Of a stretch of DNA of 64,000 bases, positions 43,526-54,998 are shown piece by piece. Position numbers and translations under genes: made by a program. Each line of letters starts with the position of its first letter. Position 1 is the first letter of the stretch. The notes below the pieces were generated by a model that made no database searches, was not told the DNA's origin, and saw only the letters and a list, made by a program, of their open reading frames with translations. Source of the DNA: Branchiostoma belcheri (Eukaryota > Chordata > Leptocardii > Amphioxiformes > Branchiostomatidae); assembly GCF_001625305.1 (NCBI RefSeq), contig NW_017802525.1, forward strand, positions 203,296 through 267,295, read 5' to 3'.

Positions 43526-44756
43526 TATAATACTTAAATCTCTGGACTTACTGCTACTGGAGGGGGATAGACAGGATTGTTACTGTTACAACAATAACTG
43601 TACAGCTGGAATTACTGACATCCAGCTACTGTGCAGCTATTTTTAATGACATTTTCTATCAAAAATGCACAAGTAATGGCTACGGTATTACTAACTACAT
43701 GTATATTGGTAGGCTGATGGTAAACCTATTGATATTATAGCTGTAAAGTCTCTTTTTTCCTCTCCATAAATAGTGAAGAGGAAGAAAGGGGCTCAACAAC
43801 TATAGTAGGTTTGAACAAAAGGCTACCAATGAACACACTCATCTATATGCTACAGAAGAGGGATAGACAGAACTGTTACTGTAACTGTTACTGTACAGCT
43901 GGAATTACTGACATCCAAGTACTGTGCAGCTATTTTTACTGACATTTTCAATCAAAGATGCACAAGACAAGTTTGCTAATTCTTATTTGATGTCTAGACC
44001 TAATAGTAATAACATAGAAAATAGAATGGAAATCAGTTGCCCAAGAAAGATGGATAGATTCTGCACAAATTACACTGCAAGGTAGCAATAACTCAAAATT
44101 TTGTAAATCTTAGGCGTGCCTTGAACTCAGTAACACACATATGAATGGAAGAGAGCTTTTAGGGATTGTTCTGTTTTGCAAGAATGAAGAATCTTTTTAA
44201 AAAGTTCTGTCACTTACTGGTATTCCATAAGGGCTTGCTTGACAAATTAAAGTCCTTTATCATGTTTTTAAAATCATCCTTTTCACTGATAAAATCATAA
44301 CTTTTCCTGAAACCTGGAAATGTTGTGTTGATCCCTTTGTGGCCAAAAAACTCGGGTAACCAGATGGAGCTATGCAACATGAAGGAGAAAATCTAGCGTA
44401 AACTTTACAGTCATAGTTTCAAACAACACACTCATGACCAATAGTGGCTACGTGTACAGAAGTAATTAATCAAACTAAAGACAAAGGAAACGTGAATATT
44501 TCTGCACACTTGTGTTTAGGCTGTTTTGAACTCCTCAAATGGACTGTTATATTGTAATGTACAGATCACTACTGTATTTATTGTCACCACTACAAATATT
44601 GGAAAATATGTTGAACTTTTATAAAAAGGAAGTGGTTTTATGACAATGGTACTTTGCAGTTGGATGGCACTTTTAACAGATAATATGGAGATGTACTTTC
44701 ACTGTATTTTTTCTGAGATGTATTTTCACTGCATGACAGCAGTTTTTAACAGGTTA

Positions 44757-45118
44757 GGCCACACCAATTTAATTTCTTGGTTAACGGATTCGCCGCTTCA
44801 TTTTTTTCTGATTTGCAAATAAAAATAAAAATTCAGAATCAACTGCAAAATGCTCATATTTTGCCCTGAACAGTTGAAAACAGTCCTTTTCATCCTAGTT
44901 GTTACAGTTATTCCATCTTTCAATGCAATGGTATCATTAAAAGTTCAAAATTCATTGTTTAAATTTTGAACCAGCCTGGTGTGTTGACTTCATGGCTCCT
45001 ATCGTACCATTTTGGGCCATAATACGATGCCTAGGCCTGTTTTTATTTTTTTTTCGCCCGCCCGCTCCATTATTTTTCTACAAAAATCCGTTAACCAAGA
45101 AATTAAATTGGTGTGGCC
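44757..45118. mobile_element. Harbinger-type MITE with TTA duplication
   Basis: Terminal inverted repeats about 33 bp: GGCCACACCAATTTAATTTC and TTGGTTAACGGAT at the left, the complement at the right. TTA flanks both ends (44754-44756 and 45119-45121), the target preference of PIF/Harbinger transposons. The 362-bp interior is non-coding. A shorter inverted relative lies at 1986-2152. Confidence 0.8.
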
Positions 45119-45534
45119 TTATATGGAAATGTATTTTTCTGTGTATCTGTGCACTGTTGTCTGTCACTTAAGTGTGTCTAACATAAGTAATAAACCTTGT
45201 CTGGCATGTTGTACTCAGGAAACCTTGACTGTTCTTGTCTGTTGAAAGGTATCTTCATCATTTCATTAGTACCGGTAAAGCCAAGGAAGTACATGTACAT
45301 GTAGTAGTATTTAACCTTCTTGGTAAAGCTAAACCATGAAAATAAAGACCACACAAATAGATTTATGTACAAGATTTAATCAGGAGTAATCATAGCTAGT
45401 TTCCATTTTTATGACATTGCTAGATCACAGTACATTGTACAGTATATCAACTTGAGTTAATGTAAAAATCTATGTATGAACAACAATTCTTTGATTTCAC
45501 TACCCACAGAGTCTCTCAGTCTCAATCTAACAGT

Positions 45535-48079
45535 TCAGTTTAGTCCCAGTAGCCTTTTGACTGAGTCCTTGTAACCCTGCACATGTTCAGAACTCTCTCC
45601 ATGGTTCTTCTGGTTCACCACAGCCTGTTTATACAGCTGTACATCAGAATTCTGTACAATGTCCTCCTCTGGTGTATCACTGCCTCCCTTGTCAGCCTGT
45701 TGGATGGCTCTCATGGTGCTGAGGATGTTGTGTTCCGACGGGCTGCCCTCCCACAGAAACTCGTCACGATCCTCGGGAGTGATGCCGGCCTCCCAGGGTT
45801 CAGTTTTCCAGGCCTCCAGGTACAGCACGGTCAGGAGGTAGCGTGTGTAGTCATAGTTCTGTCTGCGGTGGGGACATCTGTCTGCTGTGATGGTGAGGAT
45901 GTCTGACTCCTTGTCATATCTGAATTGATACATAAAAACATTTGTTTATTTCGAGAAAATAGCACATGCCAAAACCATGTTGTAGCCAGCTAATAAGGCT
46001 GCCTGTGTGATCTTAGGTTCTACAGATACATACTAACAAAGCATCATTCTTGTCATGAAAGAACACAATCTGTACAAGAAACCTTGGCATTTCAGATTCT
46101 AACTTCCCAGAAACTGATAGACACAGCTGATGATTTTGTCTCATTTCTTATCGTTAGGCTTCCTAAGTGATTGTGTTGTCTAAGATGGTATAATCTATTC
46201 AAGGGGGATTTATATATTCTAGTATTTGTGTAAGAAAGAACTCTAGGAAGTTAAGTAAATACAAATTTATGACTTGATTTTTACTAATGGTGATTAATCA
46301 CTAACAAACAAACAAACAAACCTGTCGCCGACAAGCTTCAGAATTTTCTTCCTGGCGTGTTCGTCAAGTTGCAGCCGGGACAGTTTGAGCTGTGAGAGTG
46401 TGAAGATGGAACATGAGAAAAAATTGAGAAGTTCTGACAACGATGACTGGTTCTGATTCGTGCTGAAGCTAGGCATTGCTGCTTCAGAATCACAGTTCCA
46501 AACCCACAGTACAGTTCCAAACCCACTGGTTTTTGAAAAAAAACAAAACATTTTTACATGTATACAGTCTCTTGCCAACCTCATACATTTACTCATGGGT
46601 GATTTTCTACCTTTAATGTGACGATCCTGGCATCAGGATGTCGCAATGACGGCCCAGACAGCACATAGTCCGTCGTGATGACCTCCAGGGGAAAATGTTC
46701 CTCACAAGCCTCGTCTGTCTCCAGCGCAGCCGGCCAGTCGGTACAGAACTGCTTCAGAACCTGCAGGGAGGGAGGGTGGTCTTGCGGTTAGGGTTGTAGA
46801 ATCTAAAGGTTCTGGGTTCGAATCCCTGGCAGGCTCTGATGTTCTGCTCTTGGGAAAGGCACTTCACACCTATTTTCTCATTTGAATCAGGTGGAAATGA
46901 GTACCTAGACTAGGTTTGGTAAGGGATGTCCTCTCAGATGGGACATAAACTTTGCTAAAGCCAGAAGTCTTGTATTTGAGAAGCCACACCTCGAGCATGT
47001 GAAAGAACTCACTCACTCAGCTCCACATGCCCCTCCAGGGGGCGTAGCACCTCTACACATCCTCCAGGTCTATGTTAGAGTAGGGTCCTTCCCAGTGTGA
47101 GTGGTTCAAACCTTACAGTCTGGTTTTACGCAGCTTGTACTTACTACTGATACAAAATTACGTGTTATGCCTTAAGGCTGTTTACCAGTTATGCAAAACA
47201 AACAAACAAAATTCGCACCTTGCAGTGCCTCTTCACTGCTACCGGCGTCAGATGGAGAAAGTTTGGGATCTTCCGGAGCTCGTTGTTGCCGAATTTGTCA
47301 GGCTGTACTCCCCTGTTGGTACACAGTGGTATGTATGTCAGTACATGGTGTAAGAAATATTACATACCAGATACTAGCACTAGAGTCTCCTAACAATGCA
47401 ACAACACTAGGAACAAACTGTACTGTACTGATGATATAAACTTGATTTTGTACATGTGATCTATGACAAAAATTGACTGGTCTTTAATCTAATCGTCTTC
47501 ACCTGTGCCACTTCTGGGTGAGCGGGTTGGGTTTTAAATCTGCAAATTTACTGAGACTGAAGAAGAAAAATATTGCTGCCACAAACAGCCCATGTCGAAA
47601 AGTATAACTTGTTTTTAAAGTATAAAGTATAAAGTTATATACCGATATATCCATTTGAAAATTTATGGAACTTGAGCTTGATACTTGAAATTCTGTTTCC
47701 AATACTTCCAAAGCATGAGACTAACCGGCAATTATGACAGTTATGACCTATAAACGATAGAGAAGAAGCCCTGCCTGTTGAGAGGGAAGCCCATCCGCAC
47801 AGGTAGCGGCACAGCGGACGGTTTGAACGTGGCCGCAGTCGGCCAGACACTGGGCCAGTCCTGATCCTCCGCCATCTTCGCTGTCCTTGGCACCATGGGT
47901 CGTCTGCTAGGGTTAACTATCCCGTCGTCCCTTCTTCTCCTGCCTCGCTGAGGGCCTCTCTGGTTCCCTGGATCCTGAGCTAGCGAAGACGCTCGTTGTA
48001 CAGTGTTGTAGGTCACGAATAGTGAGTTTTGTAACCGTTTGGATAAGCAAGGAATCGTGTTTCTGCAAGCGACAGCCAT
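45535..48079 (-). CDS. MRPS35: Mitochondrial small ribosomal subunit protein mS35
   Basis: Five exons on the minus strand: 47748-48079, 47219-47312, 46611-46760, 46322-46389 and 45535-45919. All phases agree; 342 aa, close to the vertebrate length. ATG at 48079 is preferred because the upstream in-frame GTG is not a eukaryotic start. The basic, Arg-rich N-terminus ([20 protein letters not shown]) fits a mitochondrial presequence. Conserved blocks: [20 protein letters not shown] with [91 protein letters not shown] and [12 protein letters not shown]. Role: structural protein of the mitoribosome small subunit, in the matrix. Intron 2 (46761-47218) is almost entirely a SINE. Confidence 0.95.
46768..47211 (+). 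repeat. Full-length tRNA-derived SINE filling MRPS35 intron 2
   Basis: Head: GGTGGTCTTGCGGTTAGGG (A-box-like) and TTCTGGGTTCGAATCCCTGG (B box). Body: CTCTTGGGAAAGGCACTTC, CAGGTGGAAATGAGTACC, AGGGTCCTTCCCAGTGTG and AGTGGTTCAAACC. Tail: CGTGTTATGCCTTAAGG, CTGTTTACCAGTTATGC and (AAAC)n. Shorter copies of the same family lie at 288, 10834, 16181 and 25535. Confidence 0.75.
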
Positions 48080-48660
48080 GATGGTCACTGGCGGAGTCTC
48101 GCACCAGAGTTTCTGGCTGACAGTGTGAGTACACCACTCAGAAGCGCCCTCTAGCGGAAAATAATGGCGCTAATACTAGCACTGCTAGCTAGCCTTGCGC
48201 CAACCATTTCCAAGTTCATTTATTTTACTTTCCTAAACTTTGCAGAATAGCGGATTGGAGAGCTTGGTGTTGAATTTGATGCCTAGCAACGTTAGTTAAT
48301 GATACGCGTAAGAATTCTGGGCAGATTACAATCCTTTTTGGCACCCTTCTTAGGAAAATACCCTTCTTAGGAAAATACAAAGATGCAAACTTCACAATAA
48401 TGCGCATATTATTAAGTAATGGCGGGAAAATGTTGTAGCTAGTTCAGGTACAGTTTTATAACTTTGTTTTATTTTCTTCTTTCACCAATACATATTTCAG
48501 CTTTGCTGAGTTTTGTGAGGCTGAAAATCTAAGCAAAGTTCAATGAATAGGGAAGCAAAGTAGTGGTTACAGATGGACAGTTCGATAAGCAAAGCTCGTT
48601 TCCTGTGCGATATAACGTTACACAACGGCTGCTGTTCTGATGTTAAATGGCCCCAATCTC
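48080..48660 (-). promoter_or_regulatory. Upstream region of MRPS35
   Basis: The 5' UTR and promoter should lie here. I see no TATA box; the first 100 bp are moderately GC-rich. 48340-48375 holds a short direct duplication, ACCCTTCTTAGGAAAATAC twice. No divergent gene was recognised. Confidence 0.35.
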
Positions 48661-51600
48661 ATGCAGCCTGCTGAGTCAACATTGACACCTGAGAACCTCG
48701 CCCTGCCCCAGCCCACGCTCAGGTGTGTGACCTCACCTGCTTCAGGAAACTGACTCATTCCATTGTAATCCCCCCACTTGTGTGGGAGGGAAACCTAAAC
48801 GGTGTTGTGGTTCCTTTTATTGACGGTTTTTCCTCGCGAATGATTCTGGAATGAATAAAGAGGAAAAACGCATTCCTGTGACGTACCCAGACACAGGCGG
48901 GCCGAAGGTCGGAAACCTGAGAAGTCTGGAACACCTGAAAGAAGGTCACATGACTAAACCAAAACAAGGACAGGAAAATATTGAAAGTAAATAGTTTGCC
49001 TCATTATTTTGGCAGGAAATGAAGATGGGGCGTAAATTGAATCTTTCTGCACAGGAATATTGAAGAAAATTGTGAATTTTTGGTCAGATTTGTTTAACTT
49101 TCTTGTTTTTAGCATTCCTTTGTTTGCAGCGCGGCTGTCGCATTCCAATCGACTGAGTGGGCTCGTCCAAGTCATAGTTTACAATAAAGAAGGGGAGTTT
49201 GGAATATTGACAGGGAAAGAATCACTCATAACTACCTATTTCAAGCAAAAGAATTTCTTGATCAAAGAATATACATTGCCAATGGTTAGAAATATATACA
49301 ATCAAGTTATATTTTATGAGTTAATTTCATTTTTAGTTTCCTTTCTGCATCTAATATCGACACCTTTCCTGTTGTCTGCAAAATGGACGAATCCCAATTA
49401 GTATCGTGAAGCGGTCGGGTCATAGAACAATCCGCATTTGTGTGGCACTTGAAAATCCCAAAGTTCACCAAGAAAGCCTCTATCTGAGCTACAAGTGTAC
49501 GAACTTCTAAGAAAAGGTCAGTTTTTATATAATTCATATGCTAGATGTTTGATTCAGTGGACTAAAGGGAAAGAAAGAAGGTTTGTTTTGTTGGACTATT
49601 TTCTGGCGGAGGGCTCCGAGGTGCATGCCCAGGTTCGTTAGACCACGCCATCTTGGGTTTGAATTTTCTGGCTGGCTGCGGATAGAGGTGGCAAACTCGA
49701 CTTGTTGCTCGCTTTTACCTCAGCAAAGCAAGGAAACGTCCCCGAAGCTCCATACCTAGGGTCCTTTGGGACAGGTAAGACAAGTTTTGAACGTTATTCT
49801 GAGGAAAGAAATTGGTAATTTTCAGCATTTGGTGTCGGAGGTCCGCCGCCCGCTTGGGTGCAAATTTTGTATACAACCTCAACTCGAGTGGTGTCGGCTT
49901 TCGGCCTCTTTGTGCAGCTTTCCTGCGAGTCGGTGCAATTTTGAGCTTTAATCCAGCAAACGAGCTTCAAACACTGAAGTTTCTAGCTTCTACAACTTAT
50001 TTCCGACTCTGTAAATGTGGTTTTAAGGTCTTTAAACTGGGGAAGTGTGTGGAAATTGGTGCTAGANNNNNNNNNNNNNNNNNNNNAGAAATTGCTGCTA
50101 GCGGATTTAGGGTGTGGGAGGGGCGACAGCCTCTTGAGATTTTGAGTTTTTCTGGGATTTTTTTTTGCGTCCAAACAGTGTTAGGGCGCCTCGACCTGAG
50201 GTAAAAATATGCTATTTCTAGCTTCCCTGAAGTTAAAATCTCTAGTAAATATACGTTGTGTGTATCCTTGGCGTGTTATTTTTCACGTACGTGGGCAGTT
50301 CCTGAGGAACGAAAGTCGTCTGAAAACGATTCCTGTACGCCATATGTTGGACGTTCCAGGCTGGGCCGGATTGACGTTTTGCATGGCTTATTTTTCTAAC
50401 CCCGGCCCTCGCATTCCCAAAGACTTCAACATTTCCTGTCGTCACAGACGCTGCGATTTTTCCCCAGGAAGTCGTACATTTGGCATTAGTAGTCTAAAGC
50501 AAATATGTGCAACACACACAGCGAGCTGGTGTGTTGAGTTTGGAAGGAAAATTTGACGCAGTTTTCCTGGCAAAATCTGCTGGAATCTTGTCCAGCAGAC
50601 GCCATGTTGGAAATGTTCTATGTTATAATTTGCAGTAACAAATCTGTGTTTTTTCCCCAAAAATTACCACTTCCCTGTTTCAGGAAATCTCATTTTAAGG
50701 CAGCAAAGTTTAGGAAAATTGTGCTATTATCAAATATATATTTTTCTTCTTTATGAGTACTTTGTCATGAGAAATATATGTTGAAAGATTTGAGATTGAG
50801 AGATTATCATTATGTCATGATCTTTCAAACTGAACTCCTTTTTTCGTAGAGGCATTGTTAGTGTTTTAGTCCATGTTTTGCCATTTTGATTTGCTGTTTT
50901 GTTCTTTTGCGACAGCTGTGACTAAAAAAATCCACGTAATTACTAGTCTGTTGTTTGAAAATTCCACCAATGCTTCAGAAACAAATGCTTACAACTATCC
51001 CTGGTATTTGTGTCCCATTTCGTGACTGTGTTTGCCAGAAATTGTCTCGTGCTAATTTGTACCACTTGTAGCCAACCTGGCAGTTGTGTGGTTTCTATAA
51101 TTCCATTATAAAACATTGAAAGGTCCAGAGGGGCAATTAATTGTAATAATTGACAGAGCAGGGCCCATTTTGATTTGCAAGGCCAGTAAACCATGTCGAA
51201 TTGCAGTGAATGGGCGAGTCATGGGCAATTTCATGCGGAGGACCAGTTTTAAACCAAATATTGTGGTTCAGGGTTACTTAATTTGTTAGCTCTATATATA
51301 ATGATGAAGTAATGCATCTGCAGTTTTGTTTGTGTTGGAAAACAGGTCTTACCAATACCATTTCTTTTTAAAGGTGGACATAATTTTTCAATTTAAAATG
51401 ACATTGAATATGTCCATGTCTGAAATGTTTTTGTCTTCACAATCACAATTTCAGGATTCTGGCATCTTTGTCAGTGGCAAATTTTTTCAGTTTCTGGACA
51501 AAAAATGTTGAAAGAGGACTGTTGTGTTCATTTTTAAACAGTCACACAGTATTACAACTTTGAGTCATGAAATTAGAAACCCCAGCAATTTTCAGGATGA

Positions 51601-54600
51601 GTGACAAAGCATTTTCTCAAGGAGCTTCTAAGAAAGATAAATTTTTGCTGGTCTACAGTGACAAGTGGTAAGACAGATGCAGGATGGCAGACAGGTCAGG
51701 TTGACAGAAAGCAGTCTGAGTTTACTTTGGTCAGGTGCCAGCAAGGCTGCTGTCTTGTTTCTTAGGTCTTATCCATATGGGCAGGGCCTTTAAAAGTCTT
51801 ATGTTTTTAATGTGGTTTCAAATGGTTTTTCATCTTCCGTTGAAATTTGCAGGAACCACAAGGTTACTGGTAAATTGAACATTGCATAAGGATTTTTTAC
51901 TCGTGGCTGGGATTATATATAAAGTATGATTGTTTTCGTCTGAAACTTACCTATCACTAGTTGGTTTGAAATTTATATTTTTTGTCCTCTTCATTCATAA
52001 CAAATGTCTACAAAAAATTGATATGGGAAGTCAGATGAGGACGTCATTCTTGCTTGAATGTTTGTGTTGGAGTAGTTGGGTTTTTTTGGAAGGGAAGTTG
52101 CATGTAAATCATGTGGCCAGGAGGTGATGTGGCCATAACAGTACATGCCAACATGCTGAGTCCATTACAATGAGACATGGTCATCAATGTCTTTCCTTGT
52201 TTATAGTCATTGCAAATTGTGTAGCACAGTAGTTTTCCAAAATCTTTGTAGTTTTGCACGAAAATCTGATTTTTTCCCCATTGCTGCAAAATCTGTCTGG
52301 CAAAGAAACTATACTTTTGCCTGCCTCATTTGTAAGCCATACAATACATACTTTTCTACGTCTTAAAAGTAAACAGTTACCAGAACTAAAAATACATCAC
52401 ACAACAAGGCTACCCCAACATTTGGGATCTTATAACAAGTTCACATATTTGCTGTCAAAGAAAAATGTCATACAGCTCCATAATGCTACATAATTGAACA
52501 GTTCGGTTGAAATTATGCAGTTTTCGTGCCTTGTGGATTAATGTGGATTAAACTCAACTGACCGCACATGTCAAGCTTGCATTTTTTAGCCCAATCCCTG
52601 TAGAAATTATCCTGATAAAAAGTCCATTAGAATCCGATATCATCTGGTTTGCTCAGCTCTGGGGAAGAAAACTAGGAAAGGGGATAATTTGAGCTGACAG
52701 GCCTGGCCCTGCATGTATGCATAACAAAGTAGGGTCTGTCAGCTTGCATTTTCTGGGCTCCCAGGGAGCAGAAACCCAAGCATTGTTGTAGAGAGGGTGG
52801 CAAATAGAGGCCATGTGTGGTGCTGATGAGGGCAGAGGGACACAGAAGGAAAGTACAGATGGTTTGTCCAACTGGAATTTATTATTTTCACCACAAGGGA
52901 GACTGATTCCTGCTCTGATCTTGCCTGAGCTGATCTTGATTGCTTGTAAGTTGTTAGGGACGAAACTTGAGTTGTTTTGTATGAGGGCTGACACAGACTG
53001 TTTCTGATGTTTGTCAGCTGCCAAGGGAGGTAAAATTTGCTGTCATTTACCTTGAAGAATAAAGTTGTTACCCAGCAGAAAGAACAATGTTTTTGTGTGG
53101 CCTTTCAAATGGGAGGAGAAACTGACCAATTTGTTCTTGATAAACTGTTTCTTCTTTCATTAATGATGCGACAATTTTACTCTACTGTTCCGTAATATCT
53201 TTACAAATGAGATGCCCTGCATTCCTAACAATTTTGTATCAATTGGCAAGTAGTAGTAGTCACCATTCTTCTTTTTGAAGCAGTGATTTTTGGTGGGCTT
53301 CCCAGATTGGACCACTAACAGGTACAGAGAGAGTGACTTGTGTAGTATTCCCATACTGTTCCTTGTTAGTTGATGGGCTGGTCTGGTTTTGCTTGACACT
53401 AACCAGACCCTGTCCAAAAGGCTTGATGAGAGAACCAGCAAGAAGCCCATCTCTTGCCTTGCTGACAGTTAGAAGTCAGCCCTTGTCTCTTCCAGTGCAG
53501 ACCTCAATATATATTACACAGCATTGGAGAGAAGTGGTTTAAATACACACCAAAATGCCCTTTTTACTGGGTGTCTATTTTACATGTTCACTGTATTTCC
53601 TAGTTTACCATTGTCCCACTCGTCTTGTTTGGTGTTTGAAGCCATTTCTTGTTGGGTGTTTGAAATCGTTTGATGTTGCTTGAAACCCAATCTTCACAAA
53701 AATTTGACCTTTTTCCCAGTATGTAAACAAACCTGGCCATGTGGCCTGGAATCTCACCATCTGTATCATATTTTACTACATGTATGATCTGAAAATATGA
53801 TAGTGTGTCAAAGATTTCTGGTATTCAATATCTTCAGTTCAGTTCATTCCTTTTGTATGATATCTATGTTATCAAAAGGAAGAATACAACACCTGATTTT
53901 GGGTCCGTTGGACAAAGAGACCCTTCATACTGAATCAAGCCTGAGCACAATTTTAAATGTCACCTGAGTTCAGTGCCCAGAGATCTTCACAACAGATAAG
54001 TTTTGTCTGGACAGATTTGAAAATAGATAACATGTGCGAAACTGTGAGATTCACATAGCCCACAGCTAATACAAGCAGTATGGGGACTTTGTTGTGCTAC
54101 AGCTAGATAGCATTGCGTAGACTTGTTGGCAAAGCCATATGTTTTACCCTGGCCTTGGCACAGTATCAATATGAAATTTTGTACAGGATTTATAACTAGC
54201 ATGTGCCTAGAATGTTCAAGATGAAATAAAAACTGAAGGCAATGAATGTAAAATGAATATGTACCAGAAGTTTTGGCATGATATTTTGTATTCAGTAGCA
54301 AGTAGTGCAGTAATATCTTGTTGATATGACATGTTTTTGATCACGGTTTCATATCCTGGTTTTGAGTAGTGAATAGGCTTGTTTTTTCCCAGGACCTCAT
54401 GCTTCAAGATGACAAGAAATGTGATCAAGATACAAAAGCTCTAATACTAAAGATTAGGCCTACGTGCAAGATACACTTCAAAATTACCAGTCCTGTCCCT
54501 TGAAAAGTGAGTAGACAACCATACAGCCACAGGTTGCGTGTGTTGTGCACATTATGAAACTTGAGTCACACCAGTGCAGTATTGTGGTGCCAATTTGTAC

Positions 54601-54956
54601 TCCTGAGCCCATAATTAGGGCAATTTTCGGTGATGAAAACATGAATGACATCACCCGCCCACTAGATGTAGGTAATGTTGTTATTAGGTGCATTGACACG
54701 GACAGTAAGAAAACGTGAATCTTTGTATCTGGTCTGTAGGTTTATGTCAGGCTGAACTGGTTTTGTGATGTTGTTAGGGCTATTCGATTTGAAGTCATGG
54801 GTTGGGTCAGAAAATGGAATCATCTAGAATCACAGTCTGCCTATGAGAAGGCAGTAAGGAAGAGAGTCATTGAATCCAAGTCTTCCAAACCCGGTGTTTT
54901 TCATTGATATCATCATTGGTTTAGTCATAACAATCTTGCAGTGAGAATTTTCCTTA
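48661..54956. other. Long non-coding stretch with an assembly gap
   Basis: No open frame here has family resemblance or a credible exon chain. A 20-N gap is at 50067-50086. The stretch 49600-50600 is somewhat more GC-rich and could hold 5' UTR exons of the downstream beta-catenin gene. Coding on either strand is not supported. Confidence 0.5.
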
Positions 54957-54998
54957 GTCACTGATGAAGGGTAGTGGATACTAGCTGAAACGTCTGAC
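54957..54998 (+). ncRNA. Hammerhead-ribozyme-like motif (type I, minimal stem III)
   Basis: CTGATGA (54961-54967) is followed by a 19-nt stem II AGGGTAGTGGATACTAGCT (AG, TAGT pairing with ACTA, CT around an internal bulge). Then comes GAAACGTC (54987-54994), whose AC-GT forms the two-pair stem III of minimal hammerheads. GTCA before the core and TGAC after it pair as stem I. Predicted cleavage is after C54994. From family knowledge, such minimal hammerheads occur in Penelope-like elements and retrozymes. The downstream 50 bp recur, decayed, at 13035-13080. Activity is not shown. Confidence 0.55.

Larger units (their letters stand above)
43252..43985 (+). repeat. Tandem triplication of stop codon plus 3' UTR (SPFH gene 2)
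   Basis: Three units about 295 bp apart begin with CTGCTACTGGAGGGGGATAG or a variant (43259, 43551, 43847) and share GTTACTGTTAC, CTGTACAGCTGGAATTAC and GTGCAGCTATTTTTACTGAC. The first two contain a hairpin MITE; the third is partial. The first unit carries the real stop and AATAAA. Confidence 0.8.

Noticed and set aside
46790-46840. tRNA gene (strong B box GGTTCGAATCC)
   Set aside because: No cloverleaf can be drawn around it; it is the tRNA-like head of a SINE. The same applies to 37383-37450 and 25550-25600.
47800-48137. Upstream GTG start for MRPS35
   Set aside because: GTG is not a normal eukaryotic start; ATG at 48079 gives a plausible mitochondrial presequence.
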